A stretch of 64,000 nucleotides of DNA from Thalassobellus citreus. Lineage in GTDB: Bacteria; Bacteroidota; Bacteroidia; Flavobacteriales; Flavobacteriaceae. The DNA is taken from the NCBI RefSeq assembly GCF_044385915.1, contig NZ_JBISCC010000124.1, positions 186,001 to 250,000 of the forward strand, in the 5' to 3' direction. The notes under the pieces are model-generated. The model was not told the origin of the DNA. It was given only the letters and a program-made list of their open reading frames with translations, and made no database searches. A program made the translations under genes and the position numbers. Positions 6,799 through 16,562 of the stretch are shown here, piece by piece; the stretch's first letter is position 1, and the number at the start of each line of letters is the position of its first letter.

Positions 6799-9324
6799 AT
6801 GGCGAAGAATTTAGTGATTGTTGAGTCACCTGCTAAGGCAAAAACTATTGAAAAGTTTTTAGGAAAAGATTTTAAAGTAGAATCTAGTTTTGGACATATA
6901 TCCGATCTTCCTTCTAAGGAATTAGGTGTAAATGTAGAAGGTGATTTTAAACCAACATATGAAGTTTCAAAAGATAAAAAGGCAGTTGTAAAAAAACTGA
7001 AAGATTTAGCTAAGAAAGCAGAATGGGTATGGCTAGCAAGTGATGAGGATCGCGAGGGTGAGGCTATAGCGTGGCACTTAGCAGAAACTTTAAAGTTAGA
7101 TAAAGACAAGACAAAACGTATTGTTTTTCATGAAATTACCAAAGCTGCGATTCAAAAGGCTGTTGAAAATCCAAGAGGTATAGATTACGATTTAGTTGAT
7201 GCGCAACAAGCACGTCGTGTATTAGATAGAATTGTAGGGTATGAATTGTCTCCAGTACTTTGGCGTAAAGTAAAAGGAGGCTTGTCGGCAGGTCGTGTGC
7301 AATCTGTTTCAGTGCGTTTAATTGTTGAAAGAGAACGAAGTATTCAAGATTTTTCTCCAGTAGCTTCTTATAGAATTGATGCTGAGTTTTCAAATGAAGA
7401 TGGTCAGTCTTTTAAAGCGAAACTTCCAAAAACATTTTCTTCAAAAGAAGAAGCTTATAAATTTTTAGAATCAAATAAGGCAGCCGATTTTAAAGTCGCA
7501 GATTTACAAAAAAAACCTGCTAAAAAATCGCCAGCAGCACCATTTACCACCTCTACTTTACAGCAAGAGGCGTCACGTAAATTGTATTTTTCAGTAAGTA
7601 AAACCATGACTATGGCACAGCGTTTATATGAGGCTGGACTTATTACTTATATGAGAACAGATAGTGTAAATTTATCTGATGAAGCAAGAAGCGGAGCGCA
7701 AGCAGAGATAGAAAGTGCATATGGTTCTAAGTATAGTAAACCAAGAAATTATAAAGGTAAAGCAAAAGGAGCACAAGAGGCTCACGAGGCTATTAGACCT
7801 ACAAATTTTGCAGTACATTCTGTAGATATAGATTACGATCAAGCGCGTTTGTACGATTTAATTTGGAAACGTGCCATTGCTTCTCAAATGAGTGAAGCAG
7901 AATTAGAGCGTACCAATGTGAAAATAAGTGCTTCAACACACAAAGATACCTTTACGGCAAACGGAGAGGTTATTACTTTTGAAGGCTTTTTAAAAGTGTA
8001 TTTAGAAGGAACTGATGATGAGCATGCAGAGCAAGAAGGAATGTTGCCTGCAATGAAAGTTAACGAGGCGCTTCTTAATAGTTATATTACAGCAACAGAG
8101 CGTTACACGCGTCCACCAGCAAGATTTACAGAAGCTTCATTGGTTAAGAAATTAGAAGAGTTAGGTATTGGTCGTCCGTCTACTTATGCGCCAACTATTT
8201 CAACTATTCAGAATAGAAATTATATTGAAAAAGGCACTGTAGAAGGGGTAGAGCGTAAATATTCTCAACTTAAATTACAAAACGATGATTTAATAGATAC
8301 TATGTTGTCTGAAAAAGTAGGATCTGATAAAGGAAAGCTTGTGCCAACCGATATTGGAATGATAGTTACTGACTTTTTAGTTAATCATTTTGAAAACATT
8401 TTAGATTATAATTTTACAGCCAAAGTTGAAGCTGATTTTGATAATATAGCTGAAGGGAAAGAAGATTGGATTAAAATGATGAAGTCGTTTTATAAAGATT
8501 TTCACCCCGTAGTAGAAGATGTTAAAGAAAATGCAGCTAGAGAATCTGGAGAGCGTATTTTAGGAACCGATCCTAAATCTGGAAAGCAAGTAAGTGTGCG
8601 TTTAGGTAAATTTGGACCTATGGTGCAAATAGGAACGGTTGATGATGAAGATAAGCCGCAATTTGCTAGTTTAAGTCCAGATCAACAGTTAAACACAATT
8701 ACTTATGAAGAAGCTATGGATTTATTCCAGCTTCCTAAAAACATAGGGACTTTTGAAGGTGAAGAAATTTTAGTTAATAATGGTCGTTTCGGACCTTATG
8801 TTAAGTTTGGAGATACCTTCGTGTCCTTACCTAAAGGTGTAGATCCTTTAAGCGTTGAGCTTGATGATGCTATTGTTTTAATTAAAGAAAAGCAAAAAGC
8901 AGATGCGCCAATATATATGTACAAAGATTTACCTGTTCAAAAAGGTAAAGGACGTTTTGGACCATATATTAAATGGAACAGCATGTTTATTAATGTGAAT
9001 AAAAAATACGATTGGGATAATTTATCTGATGATGAAATAGTTGAATTAATTGAAACTAAAATTCAAAAAGAGATAGATAAAGTTATTCATAATTGGGAAG
9101 ATGAAGGTATTCGTGTTGAAAAAGCACGTTGGGGTAGACATAATGTTTTAAAAGGAAAAGTAAAGGTTGAATTAGCTAAAACTGTCGATGTAACTGAAAT
9201 GACTTTGGAAGAAGCTAAGGCAATTATTGAAGCAAATACGCCTAAAAAGAAAGTAGCTAAGAAAAAAACAGCAACTAAAAAAACAACAACAGCAAAGAAG
9301 AAAACAATTGCTAAGAAGAAATAG
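6799..9324 (+). CDS. topA: DNA topoisomerase I
   Basis: Type IA topoisomerase that relaxes negative supercoils through a 5'-phosphotyrosine intermediate. The TOPRIM domain at the N-terminus has the catalytic Glu in VESPAKAKTI and the acidic metal site ASDEDREGEA near residues 78-87. The active-site tyrosine is Tyr284 in LITYMRTDS. After the catalytic core, repeats such as GRFGPYVKFG and GRFGPYIKWN form the C-terminal topoisomerase repeats; cysteine zinc fingers of the enterobacterial type are absent. The last 37 residues are a Lys/Ala/Thr tail resembling histone H1, common in this phylum and likely to bind DNA. At 841 residues it is complete. Confidence 0.97.
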   Translation: MAKNLVIVESPAKAKTIEKFLGKDFKVESSFGHISDLPSKELGVNVEGDFKPTYEVSKDKKAVVKKLKDLAKKAEWVWLASDEDREGEAIAWHLAETLKLDKDKTKRIVFHEITKAAIQKAVENPRGIDYDLVDAQQARRVLDRIVGYELSPVLWRKVKGGLSAGRVQSVSVRLIVERERSIQDFSPVASYRIDAEFSNEDGQSFKAKLPKTFSSKEEAYKFLESNKAADFKVADLQKKPAKKSPAAPFTTSTLQQEASRKLYFSVSKTMTMAQRLYEAGLITYMRTDSVNLSDEARSGAQAEIESAYGSKYSKPRNYKGKAKGAQEAHEAIRPTNFAVHSVDIDYDQARLYDLIWKRAIASQMSEAELERTNVKISASTHKDTFTANGEVITFEGFLKVYLEGTDDEHAEQEGMLPAMKVNEALLNSYITATERYTRPPARFTEASLVKKLEELGIGRPSTYAPTISTIQNRNYIEKGTVEGVERKYSQLKLQNDDLIDTMLSEKVGSDKGKLVPTDIGMIVTDFLVNHFENILDYNFTAKVEADFDNIAEGKEDWIKMMKSFYKDFHPVVEDVKENAARESGERILGTDPKSGKQVSVRLGKFGPMVQIGTVDDEDKPQFASLSPDQQLNTITYEEAMDLFQLPKNIGTFEGEEILVNNGRFGPYVKFGDTFVSLPKGVDPLSVELDDAIVLIKEKQKADAPIYMYKDLPVQKGKGRFGPYIKWNSMFINVNKKYDWDNLSDDEIVELIETKIQKEIDKVIHNWEDEGIRVEKARWGRHNVLKGKVKVELAKTVDVTEMTLEEAKAIIEANTPKKKVAKKKTATKKTTTAKKKTIAKKK

Positions 9325-9329
9325 ATTTT

Positions 9330-9361
9330 TATATAAATACCTATTATTAGGTATTTATATA
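9330..9361 (+). terminator. Perfect hairpin after topA
   Basis: TATATAAATACCTA (9330-9343) and TAGGTATTTATATA (9348-9361) are perfect inverted repeats with a four-base loop, starting six bases after the topA stop. The following T content is modest, so it may be an mRNA-stabilising 3' hairpin as much as a terminator. Confidence 0.6.
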
Positions 9362-9447
9362 GTCATTATTATTTTTTAGTTTTGTTGTAAAATCATTTTT
9401 TCTGTTGATATTTGTAAAAAAAGAATCAAAATAATTTTATCTATTTA

Positions 9448-10614
9448 ATGAATTTTAGTTTTCTGTCTCCTGTTTCAGATTTAGTTTTAGCTCATAACGA
9501 GTTGCTTTCTTCACAGGCTTTAGGAAGAAAAATTAGGATTCACTCTACTCAAAATGGTATCCCCGATTTAGAGAATGTTGACATTGCTATATTAGGTGTT
9601 TTAGAAAATAGAAACGATGTTGACTATATAGGAGAGGAATTTCAGTTAAACGAAATTAGAAAATCTTTTTATGGTCTTTTTCCTGGAAGCTGGAATACTA
9701 CTGTTGCAGATTTAGGAGATATTAACAAAGGCGAAAGTGTAGAGGATACTTATTTTGCTTTAAAGGAAGCAATTAGTGTTCTTGTAACAAAAAAAATTAT
9801 TCCTGTTATCTTGGGAGGTACACAAGATCTTACTTATGCAAATTATCGTGCTTATGATAATTTAATTCCTATGGTAAATATTGTTAATGTTGACTGTAAA
9901 TTTAATTTAGGAGATTCAGCAAAACCTATGAAGAATAATAGTTTTGTTGGCAAAATAATTTTAGATGAACCTTATAATCTGTTTAATTATGCCACTGTAG
10001 GCTATCAAACCTACTTTAATTCGCAAGAAGAAATAGATTTAATGGATAACTTGTATTTCGAATCTTATAGATTAGGGCAAGTGTCAAAAGATATAACCAT
10101 TGTAGAACCTGTATTAAGAGATGCAAATATTGTTAGTATTGATTTAAGTTCTGTAAAGGGTGCAGAAGTTAGTTTAAATCAAAAGTATTCTCCTAATGGT
10201 TTAGATGGAAAGGAGATATGTGCTATTGCACGTTATGCAGGTATTAGTAATAAAGTATCATCTTTCGGAATATACGAATATAAGCCATCAAAAGATGATG
10301 AAATTACATCAATGCTTGTGTCTCAAATGCTCTGGTATTTTATTGAAGGCGTAAATTACAGAGTAAATGATGATGATTTTTCAGATGAAAGGTATTATCA
10401 AAAATTTATTGTTTTAGTAGAATCACAAGAATTAGTGTTTTACAAGAGCAATAAAACAGGCAGATGGTGGATTGAGATTCCTTTTTTAGCTGATGTTAAT
10501 AATAAATTAAAAAGACATACGTTATTACCATGCATGCATCAAGATTATCTTGATGCGTGTAATAATAAAGTGCCAGAGCGTTGGTATAAGGCGTTTCAAA
10601 AAAATAGTGTTTAA
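9448..10614 (+). CDS. Arginase/formimidoylglutamase-fold protein with degenerate metal site
   Basis: A 388-residue cytosolic protein of the ureohydrolase (arginase) superfamily by overall pattern: a central LGGTQDLTYANY in place of GGDHS, VNIVNVDCKFNLGD in place of DAHxD, and VSIDLSSVKGAEVS in place of the S-x-D-x-D-x-x-DP segment. The Mn-binding His and several Asp residues of these three motifs are replaced (GGTQD, DCKFN, DLSSV), so hydrolase activity is doubtful. Such proteins are often annotated formimidoylglutamase in flavobacteria. It lies just before gldKLMN, which has its own predicted promoter at 10697. A non-catalytic role linked to gliding is conceivable but unproven. Confidence 0.75.
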   Translation: MNFSFLSPVSDLVLAHNELLSSQALGRKIRIHSTQNGIPDLENVDIAILGVLENRNDVDYIGEEFQLNEIRKSFYGLFPGSWNTTVADLGDINKGESVEDTYFALKEAISVLVTKKIIPVILGGTQDLTYANYRAYDNLIPMVNIVNVDCKFNLGDSAKPMKNNSFVGKIILDEPYNLFNYATVGYQTYFNSQEEIDLMDNLYFESYRLGQVSKDITIVEPVLRDANIVSIDLSSVKGAEVSLNQKYSPNGLDGKEICAIARYAGISNKVSSFGIYEYKPSKDDEITSMLVSQMLWYFIEGVNYRVNDDDFSDERYYQKFIVLVESQELVFYKSNKTGRWWIEIPFLADVNNKLKRHTLLPCMHQDYLDACNNKVPERWYKAFQKNSV

Positions 10615-10696
10615 AGAACGAATTAGGTTAAAGTGTTAATTTTATCGGTGAAAAGTGTTTTTTTTACGACGAAACGTACTTTTTTTCTATAAATAG

Positions 10697-10727
10697 TTGT
10701 TTTTTAAAAAATATATAAATATGTTTA
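10697..10727 (+). promoter_or_regulatory. Predicted promoter of the gldKLMN cluster
   Basis: TTG at 10697-10699 and TATGTTTA at 10720-10727 are spaced by 20 bases, fitting the flavobacterial -33 TTG / -7 TAnnTTTG arrangement except for the final base. Transcription would start near 10733, leaving a leader of about 38 bases before gldK. Confidence 0.4.
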
Positions 10728-10770
10728 CGCTCTCGAAATAAAGCATAAAAAAATTAACCTCGAGTTTTCT

Positions 10771-12132
10771 ATGGATATGAAGAAGTTTATATTATTAACC
10801 GCAGTATTAACAATACTAGCTAGTTGTGGCTCTAAAGATAGAGGCGAATTGGTTGGTGTACAAGGAAAAAAATGGCATCCAGAAAAACCTTATGGTATGG
10901 AGCTAATTCCTGGTGGTTCATTTATAATGGGTAAAGCCGATGATGACTTGGCTGGAATTCATGATGCACCTGCAAAGACAGCAACAGTTAGAGCATTTTA
11001 TATGGATGCTACAGAAATTACAAATAGCGAGTATCGCCAGTTTGTTAATTGGGTTAGAGATTCTATAGTTAGAATGAAACTAGCAGTTTTAGCTGATGAA
11101 GTAGCTAAAGTACCAGAAGATGGTGGTATTGGAGAGTATGCTTTTAAAGATGCAGATACAGCAAATATGTCTGTATATGAAAAATATATGTTTGAAAACT
11201 ATACCGGTTTAGGACCAACAGGTTATGAGGGTAGAAAGATAAATCATGATATTGATTTAGTTTACGATACATCAGAATATCCAGATGAATACTATGCTGA
11301 GGTTATGGACACTATGTATTTACCTTTAGAAGAATCTTATAACGGACAACGTACATGGGATGTTAAGAAATTTAAGTTTCAGTATAACTATATGGATATA
11401 CAAGAAGCGGCAAAGACCAGAGGTATAAGTAGAAAAGATGCTATTAAGAAAGAAGAAATTGAAATTTATCCAGATACAACAGTATGGATAAGAGATTTTG
11501 CATATTCATACAACGAGCCTATGCACAACGATTATTTTTGGCATGACGCATATAGTGACTATCCAGTAGTTGGCGTAACTTGGAAACAAGCTAAAGCCTT
11601 TTGTGAATGGAGAACTATTAATAAAAACTCTTACCAAAAATCTAAAAAGGGAACTGCTATGGTAAACACATTTAGATTACCTAGTGAAGCTGAGTGGGAA
11701 TATGCAGCTAGAGGAGGTCTTCAGGCAGCTACTTACCCATGGGGTGGTCCTTACACTAAAAGTGATAGAGGTTGTTTTATGGCAAACTTTAAACCAGTAC
11801 GTGGAGATTATGCAGCAGATCAAGCTTTGTATACAGTAGAAGCAAAGTCTTATGAGCCAAATGATTATAATTTATATAATATGGCTGGTAATGTTTCTGA
11901 GTGGGTTGACGCCTCTTATGATCCTAATTCATATGAATACACATCTACAATTAATCCAAGTGTAAACGATAAAAATAATAAACGTAAAGTAGTAAGAGGT
12001 GGGTCTTGGAAAGATGTTGCTTATTTTTTACAAGTTAGTACAAGAGATTACGAATATGCAGATTCTGCAAGAAGTTTTATAGGGTTCAGAACCGTACAAG
12101 ATTACATGGGGACAAAAGTAACTAAACAGTAA
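10771..12132 (+). CDS. gldK: Gliding motility/T9SS ring lipoprotein GldK
   Basis: Outer-membrane lipoprotein that with GldN forms the periplasmic ring of the type IX secretion system, essential for secretion and gliding. The signal peptide KKFILLTAVLTILASC ends in a lipobox with Cys about residue 19. The mature region is a formylglycine-generating-enzyme/sulfatase-modifying fold: MELIPGGSFIMGKADDD near residue 43, FRLPSEAEWEYAARGG near 295, NMAGNVSEWVDASYD near 370 and VVRGGSWKDVAY near 410. The 453-residue length is typical. ATG codons at 10771 and 10777 are both possible starts. It heads gldK-gldL-gldM-gldN. Confidence 0.97.
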   Translation: MDMKKFILLTAVLTILASCGSKDRGELVGVQGKKWHPEKPYGMELIPGGSFIMGKADDDLAGIHDAPAKTATVRAFYMDATEITNSEYRQFVNWVRDSIVRMKLAVLADEVAKVPEDGGIGEYAFKDADTANMSVYEKYMFENYTGLGPTGYEGRKINHDIDLVYDTSEYPDEYYAEVMDTMYLPLEESYNGQRTWDVKKFKFQYNYMDIQEAAKTRGISRKDAIKKEEIEIYPDTTVWIRDFAYSYNEPMHNDYFWHDAYSDYPVVGVTWKQAKAFCEWRTINKNSYQKSKKGTAMVNTFRLPSEAEWEYAARGGLQAATYPWGGPYTKSDRGCFMANFKPVRGDYAADQALYTVEAKSYEPNDYNLYNMAGNVSEWVDASYDPNSYEYTSTINPSVNDKNNKRKVVRGGSWKDVAYFLQVSTRDYEYADSARSFIGFRTVQDYMGTKVTKQ

Positions 12133-12232
12133 CGAACACCTAAAGAGTATAATAAATTTAATCAAATCAATAAATAACCTATTTAATTAACCTACTTAAG
12201 TAGAAATACTTAAAATTAAAAAATCGAAAATT

Positions 12233-12871
12233 ATGGCAAATTCAAAAGCAGGTAAGAAGTTCATGAACATGGCTTACGGATTAGGAGCGGCAATTGTAAT
12301 TATTGGAGCACTTTTCAAAATCACTCATATGGAGTTTGGATTCATTACAGGTAACTTTATGTTAACCTTGGGTCTAGTAACTGAAGCAATTATTTTTGCG
12401 CTTTCAGCGTTTGAACCAGTAGACGACGAATTAGATTGGTCTTTAGTATATCCAGAATTAGCTGGAGGTCAGACTAGTAAAAAAGAAGGAAAAGAAGATG
12501 CACAAGGATTATTATCACAAAAATTAGATAACTTATTAAAAGAAGCTAAAATTGATGGTGAATTAATAGCTAGTTTAGGTGATAGTATCAAAAACTTTGA
12601 AGGTGCAGCAAAAAATATGTCTTCTACAGCTGATTCAATAGAAGCTACTAAAAAATATGGTGAAGAATTATCATTAGCAGCAGCTCAAATGGAATCATTA
12701 AATAGTTTATATAAAGTACAATTAGAAAGTGCTAACAAGCAAGCTTCAATTAACGAAGAGTCTGTTGAAAATGCAGCAAAGTTAAAAGAGCAAATGCAAT
12801 CTTTAGCATCTAATTTATCTTCATTAAATGGTGTATATGGCGGTATGTTGTCTGCGATGAATAAGAACTAA
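12233..12871 (+). CDS. gldL: T9SS/gliding motor protein GldL
   Basis: Inner-membrane component of the GldLM proton-motive-force motor that powers type IX secretion and gliding. Two N-terminal transmembrane helices (about residues 14-31 and 38-58) contain Lys29 (GALFKITH) and Glu51 (LVTEAIIFAL), which align by position with the Lys27 and Glu49 described as functionally critical in Flavobacterium johnsoniae GldL. The rest is a cytoplasmic, helical and probably coiled-coil tail rich in Ala, Ser, Glu and Lys. Length 212 residues is normal. The gene is 100 bases after gldK and 47 before gldM, consistent with one transcript. Confidence 0.97.
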   Translation: MANSKAGKKFMNMAYGLGAAIVIIGALFKITHMEFGFITGNFMLTLGLVTEAIIFALSAFEPVDDELDWSLVYPELAGGQTSKKEGKEDAQGLLSQKLDNLLKEAKIDGELIASLGDSIKNFEGAAKNMSSTADSIEATKKYGEELSLAAAQMESLNSLYKVQLESANKQASINEESVENAAKLKEQMQSLASNLSSLNGVYGGMLSAMNKN

Positions 12872-12918
12872 TTAGGGGTTAATCCCAAATTTAATATTAA
12901 CCAAAAACCTAATTAGAA

Positions 12919-14484
12919 ATGGCAGGAGGAAATTTATCACCCAGACAGAAAATGATTAATCTGATGTATTTAATATTTATAGCAATGCTAGCTTTAAATA
13001 TGTCTAAAGAAGTGCTTTCAGCCTTCGGATTAATGAACGAAAAGCTTACTGAGTCTAATGAAGCAACAGAATCTAGGAATGCTAGTTTTGTAGCTAGTTT
13101 AGATGTAAAAGCTGCTGAAGAACCAGCAAAATATGGATTATTAAAATCTAAAGCAGATCAAATAGATGGATTAGCCCATAAATTTGATGGTTATTTAGAA
13201 GATTTAAAAGGAAAAATGACATCTAAACTTGATGATCCTACCGATTATGAAATTATGGATAAAGGTGATTACCTTGATGAACATTTTTTCAAAGGTGACA
13301 AGTTAAAAGATGAAGGCGAAAAGTTTTTAGCTGAAATAGCTTCGTACAGAGATGGAGTTGCATCTATATTAGAAGGAACACCAGGTATGGAAGATGTTAT
13401 TAAAGATGTAAAAAAGAAATTTAATACGGATGATGTTCGTAATAGAGATAATATAAAACAAAGATGGTTAGATTATCACTATAAAGGGTTTCCTTTAGTA
13501 GCATCATTAACTAAAATGACACAATTACAAGCTGATATTAAAACAACAGAGTCTGAAGTGTTAGCTAAAATGTTACAAGGAACATTAAAAGGCGAAGTAT
13601 CAATGAAGAACTATTCAACATTGATGGAAACATCTAAATCTGCTTATTTTAATGGTGAGCAGTTTGATGGAGAAATTGTATTGGGTCGTACAGATGCTTC
13701 TACTAAGCCTAATAGTGTAGAGTTAACTTTGGATGGAAGAAAATTAGTTCAGGATAAAGACTTTAGTATTGAAGGAGGAAAGGTGAAGTTGAAAGTTGGT
13801 ACAGGAGGTGTTGGTGAGCATAAAATTGTTGGTAAATTAATTTTTATGCAAGATGGAGAACCAGTAGAAGTTCCTGTTAAGCAATCATTCGCTACAGTAG
13901 CTAAACCAAATGCTGCAACTATTTCTGCAGATAAAATGAATGTAGTGTATCGCGGTGTTAAAAACCCAATGACTATTTCTTTTGCTGGTATTCCAGATAA
14001 TAAAGTAACAGCTAGTGCTCAAGGTTTATCTAGAGCTGGTGGTAGTAACTATGTAATGGATGCTACAAAAATTAAAGGAAGAGAAGTAACAATAAATGTT
14101 ACAGGTACTTTGCCAGATGGTAAAAAAGTTGGAGATAATGCTAAATTTAGAATTAAAGATTTACCAAAACCAACTGGTACAGTAAGAGGTGAAGATGGTG
14201 CTATTAAAATGCAAAGAGGAAGTCTTAAAATCTCAACTGTTGGAGCGAAGTTTGATGATTTCGATTTTGAATTACCATTACGTGTAACAGGATTTAAATT
14301 TAAAGTTCCTGGACAGCCTACAGTAGATGTAGCAGGTAATAAATTAAATAGCAGAGCTCAAGCAATATTGACTAAAGCTAAGCGTGGATCTAGTATTACA
14401 ATATTTGATATTCAAGCTAAGGCAAGTGGTGTAAGTGTAAGACTTAAAAAAGTATCACCAATTATTATTGAGCTTACAAATTAA
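12919..14484 (+). CDS. gldM: T9SS/gliding motor shaft protein GldM
   Basis: Partner of GldL; a dimeric shaft spanning the periplasm from the inner-membrane motor to the GldKN ring. A single N-terminal transmembrane helix lies in MINLMYLIFIAMLALNMSKE (residues 12-31). It is followed by a helical region to about residue 220 and then beta-rich domains, including TTVAKPNAATISADKMNVVYRG-type Ig-like segments (in this sequence starting at FATVAKPNAA) and a C-terminal domain ending SPIIIELTN. The 521-residue length agrees with known GldM. Third gene of gldKLMN. Confidence 0.97.
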   Translation: MAGGNLSPRQKMINLMYLIFIAMLALNMSKEVLSAFGLMNEKLTESNEATESRNASFVASLDVKAAEEPAKYGLLKSKADQIDGLAHKFDGYLEDLKGKMTSKLDDPTDYEIMDKGDYLDEHFFKGDKLKDEGEKFLAEIASYRDGVASILEGTPGMEDVIKDVKKKFNTDDVRNRDNIKQRWLDYHYKGFPLVASLTKMTQLQADIKTTESEVLAKMLQGTLKGEVSMKNYSTLMETSKSAYFNGEQFDGEIVLGRTDASTKPNSVELTLDGRKLVQDKDFSIEGGKVKLKVGTGGVGEHKIVGKLIFMQDGEPVEVPVKQSFATVAKPNAATISADKMNVVYRGVKNPMTISFAGIPDNKVTASAQGLSRAGGSNYVMDATKIKGREVTINVTGTLPDGKKVGDNAKFRIKDLPKPTGTVRGEDGAIKMQRGSLKISTVGAKFDDFDFELPLRVTGFKFKVPGQPTVDVAGNKLNSRAQAILTKAKRGSSITIFDIQAKASGVSVRLKKVSPIIIELTN

Positions 14485-14525
14485 TTCATTAGGAAATGTG
14501 TCCTAATTAATAAAAGTAAATTGAG

Positions 14526-15416
14526 ATGAAATTAAAAAGTTTTTTATTAACCGTTGTAACTGTTTGTTCAGTATCTGGTGTATTCGCACAAGCTAATATA
14601 TTAAATGCTAAAAGTCCTGAGGAAATTGGGGTGAGAACAGAAGCACAAAAAGCAATCGATAACGATAAACCATTAGAATATGGTTATGTTGACGATAGAG
14701 ATATTCTTTTTTCAAAAACGGTATGGGAAAAAGTCGTTTTAGATGAACGAGCAAACTTTCCGCTTTACTATCCAATAGATACGAATAATATTGGAAAAGA
14801 TAGACGTTCATTGTACGATGTGCTTATGAAGAATATTAAAAGCGGTGAAATAAAAAATATCTATGATGACTCTTATTTTACTACAAAAAGAACTTTAAAG
14901 GATATTGAGTCTGCATTGACTAAAATAGATACTACCGAGCTTGGTATTGAGCAATTAAATGCTGGAGAGGAATTATCTCCAGAGTATATTGATAGAAGAG
15001 ATATTACAGCTGCAGATATTACAGAGTATCATATTAGAGGGCTTTGGTATTTTGATAAGCGTCAAGCGGAAATGAAATACAGACTTATTGGTATTGCTCC
15101 TGTAGCACCAGATGTAAACTTTATTGAAGATGAAAACCCAGATTTAGTGCCTCTTTTTTGGGTGTTTTTTCCAGATGCTAGAGAAGTATTACATGAAGCT
15201 AAAGCTTTTAATAATGAAAATAGCTCAATTCCATTTTCTTTTGATCATATTTTAAATTCTAGACGTTTTCAAGGTTATATTTTTAAAGAAGAAAATGAGC
15301 AAGGAGACAGAAAGATTACTGAATATGTGTCACAAAATGCATTGATGCAATTGTTAGAATCTGAAAGAATTAAAGATAAAATTAGAGATTTTGAATTAGA
15401 TATGTGGACATACTAA
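14526..15416 (+). CDS. gldN: T9SS/gliding ring protein GldN
   Basis: Periplasmic protein that forms the outer-membrane-associated ring with GldK. A signal peptide MKLKSFLLTVVTVCSVSGVFAQ with cleavage near residue 22 lacks a lipobox. The mature protein has characteristic stretches VDDRDILFSKTVWEKVVLDE, RDITAADITEYHIRGLWYFD and FWVFFPDAREVL. The 296-residue length is normal. Last gene of the cluster, 41 bases after gldM, and followed by a strong terminator. Confidence 0.97.
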   Translation: MKLKSFLLTVVTVCSVSGVFAQANILNAKSPEEIGVRTEAQKAIDNDKPLEYGYVDDRDILFSKTVWEKVVLDERANFPLYYPIDTNNIGKDRRSLYDVLMKNIKSGEIKNIYDDSYFTTKRTLKDIESALTKIDTTELGIEQLNAGEELSPEYIDRRDITAADITEYHIRGLWYFDKRQAEMKYRLIGIAPVAPDVNFIEDENPDLVPLFWVFFPDAREVLHEAKAFNNENSSIPFSFDHILNSRRFQGYIFKEENEQGDRKITEYVSQNALMQLLESERIKDKIRDFELDMWTY

Positions 15417-15442
15417 TTCATACAAAATTTTAAAAAAGTAAA

Positions 15443-15474
15443 AAAGACTATCTGAAAATGATAGTCTTTTTTTT
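15443..15474 (+). terminator. Terminator of the gldKLMN transcript
   Basis: AAAGACTATC (15443-15452) and GATAGTCTTT (15460-15469) pair perfectly around a seven-base loop and run into eight or more Ts, 26 bases after the gldN stop. Confidence 0.85.
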
Positions 15475-15500
15475 GTCATTATAATTACCTTTACGGGCAT

Positions 15501-16541
15501 ATGAATGTAGATTATATTATTGTTGGTATTGGGTTAGCTGGTATTAGTTTTTGCGAACAGTTAAAAGCTAATAACAAAAGTTTTATTGTGTTTGATGATA
15601 AATCACAACAATCATCAACTGTTGCAGGAGGCTTGTATAATCCTGTTGTTTTAAAACGTTTTACCTCTGTTTGGAAAAGTAAAGAACAGTTAGGTATTGC
15701 ACTTCCCATGTATAAAAGATTGGAGGAAGTATTAAATGTTAAGTTAGATTATAAAACACCTGTATACCGAAAATTTGCATCATTAGAAGAGCAAAACGAT
15801 TGGTTTGCTGCGTCCGATAAGCCTAAACTTACCGAATATCTTTCAACAGATATTATTAAAAATGAAAATGAGTCAATTACTGCGTCATTTGGTTTTGGTA
15901 AAGTTTTAAAAACAGGAAGAATAGATGTAAAAACTTTAATGAATGCTTATAAATTTGATTTATTAAAAAAGAATTTATTTTTTGAAGAATCATTTAATTA
16001 TGATGATTTAAAAGTTGAAGAAGATACTATTCGATATAAAAATATAACATCGAAGTATATCGTTTTTGCAGAAGGCTTTGGCGTTGTAAAAAATCCATAT
16101 TTTAATAAATTGCCTTTGGTGCCAACAAAAGGTGAGCTACTTGTAATTCATGCTCCTAAATTAAAGATTGATTATGTTTTAAAAGCTGGTGTGTTTTTAA
16201 TTCCATTAGGAAACGATTTATATATTGTAGGAGCAACATACGAATGGGAAGACACCACAAATAAAACAACAGTAAAAGCAAAAGAAGAACTTTTAAGTAA
16301 ATTAGATACACTTATTAGTTGCAATTACAAAGTAGTGAAACAGGTTGCTGGTATTCGTCCTACGGTTAAAGATAGGCGGCCTTTAGTAGGGCAACATCAA
16401 GATTATAAAAACATGTTTGTGTTAAATGGTTTGGGTACGCGAGGTGTTATGATTGGACCTTATGTTGCAAAGCAACTGTTTAACTATATTGAAAACGAAA
16501 TTGCTTTAGAGAAAGAGATTGATATTAAACGTTTTTTGTAA
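15501..16541 (+). CDS. FAD-dependent oxidoreductase of the DAO family
   Basis: A 346-residue soluble flavoprotein. The Rossmann dinucleotide-binding loop IIVGIGLAGISFCEQL is at residues 6-21, followed by the second-strand acid in FIVFDDKS, AGGLYNPVVLKRFT near residue 42, and a late FAD/substrate segment FVLNGLGTRGVMIGPYVAKQL near 308. This is the D-amino-acid-oxidase/glycine-oxidase fold; the substrate cannot be inferred. The TACCTTTA just before the ATG resembles a weak -7 box. It stands alone between the gld terminator and a repeat element. Confidence 0.85.
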   Translation: MNVDYIIVGIGLAGISFCEQLKANNKSFIVFDDKSQQSSTVAGGLYNPVVLKRFTSVWKSKEQLGIALPMYKRLEEVLNVKLDYKTPVYRKFASLEEQNDWFAASDKPKLTEYLSTDIIKNENESITASFGFGKVLKTGRIDVKTLMNAYKFDLLKKNLFFEESFNYDDLKVEEDTIRYKNITSKYIVFAEGFGVVKNPYFNKLPLVPTKGELLVIHAPKLKIDYVLKAGVFLIPLGNDLYIVGATYEWEDTTNKTTVKAKEELLSKLDTLISCNYKVVKQVAGIRPTVKDRRPLVGQHQDYKNMFVLNGLGTRGVMIGPYVAKQLFNYIENEIALEKEIDIKRFL

Positions 16542-16562
16542 AGTTTTTTATATCGTGTGTTT

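Noticed and set aside
6747..7393. Two minus-strand open frames under the start of topA
   Set aside because: They lie antisense to the conserved TOPRIM region, have no recognisable domain and no promoter; topA is certain.
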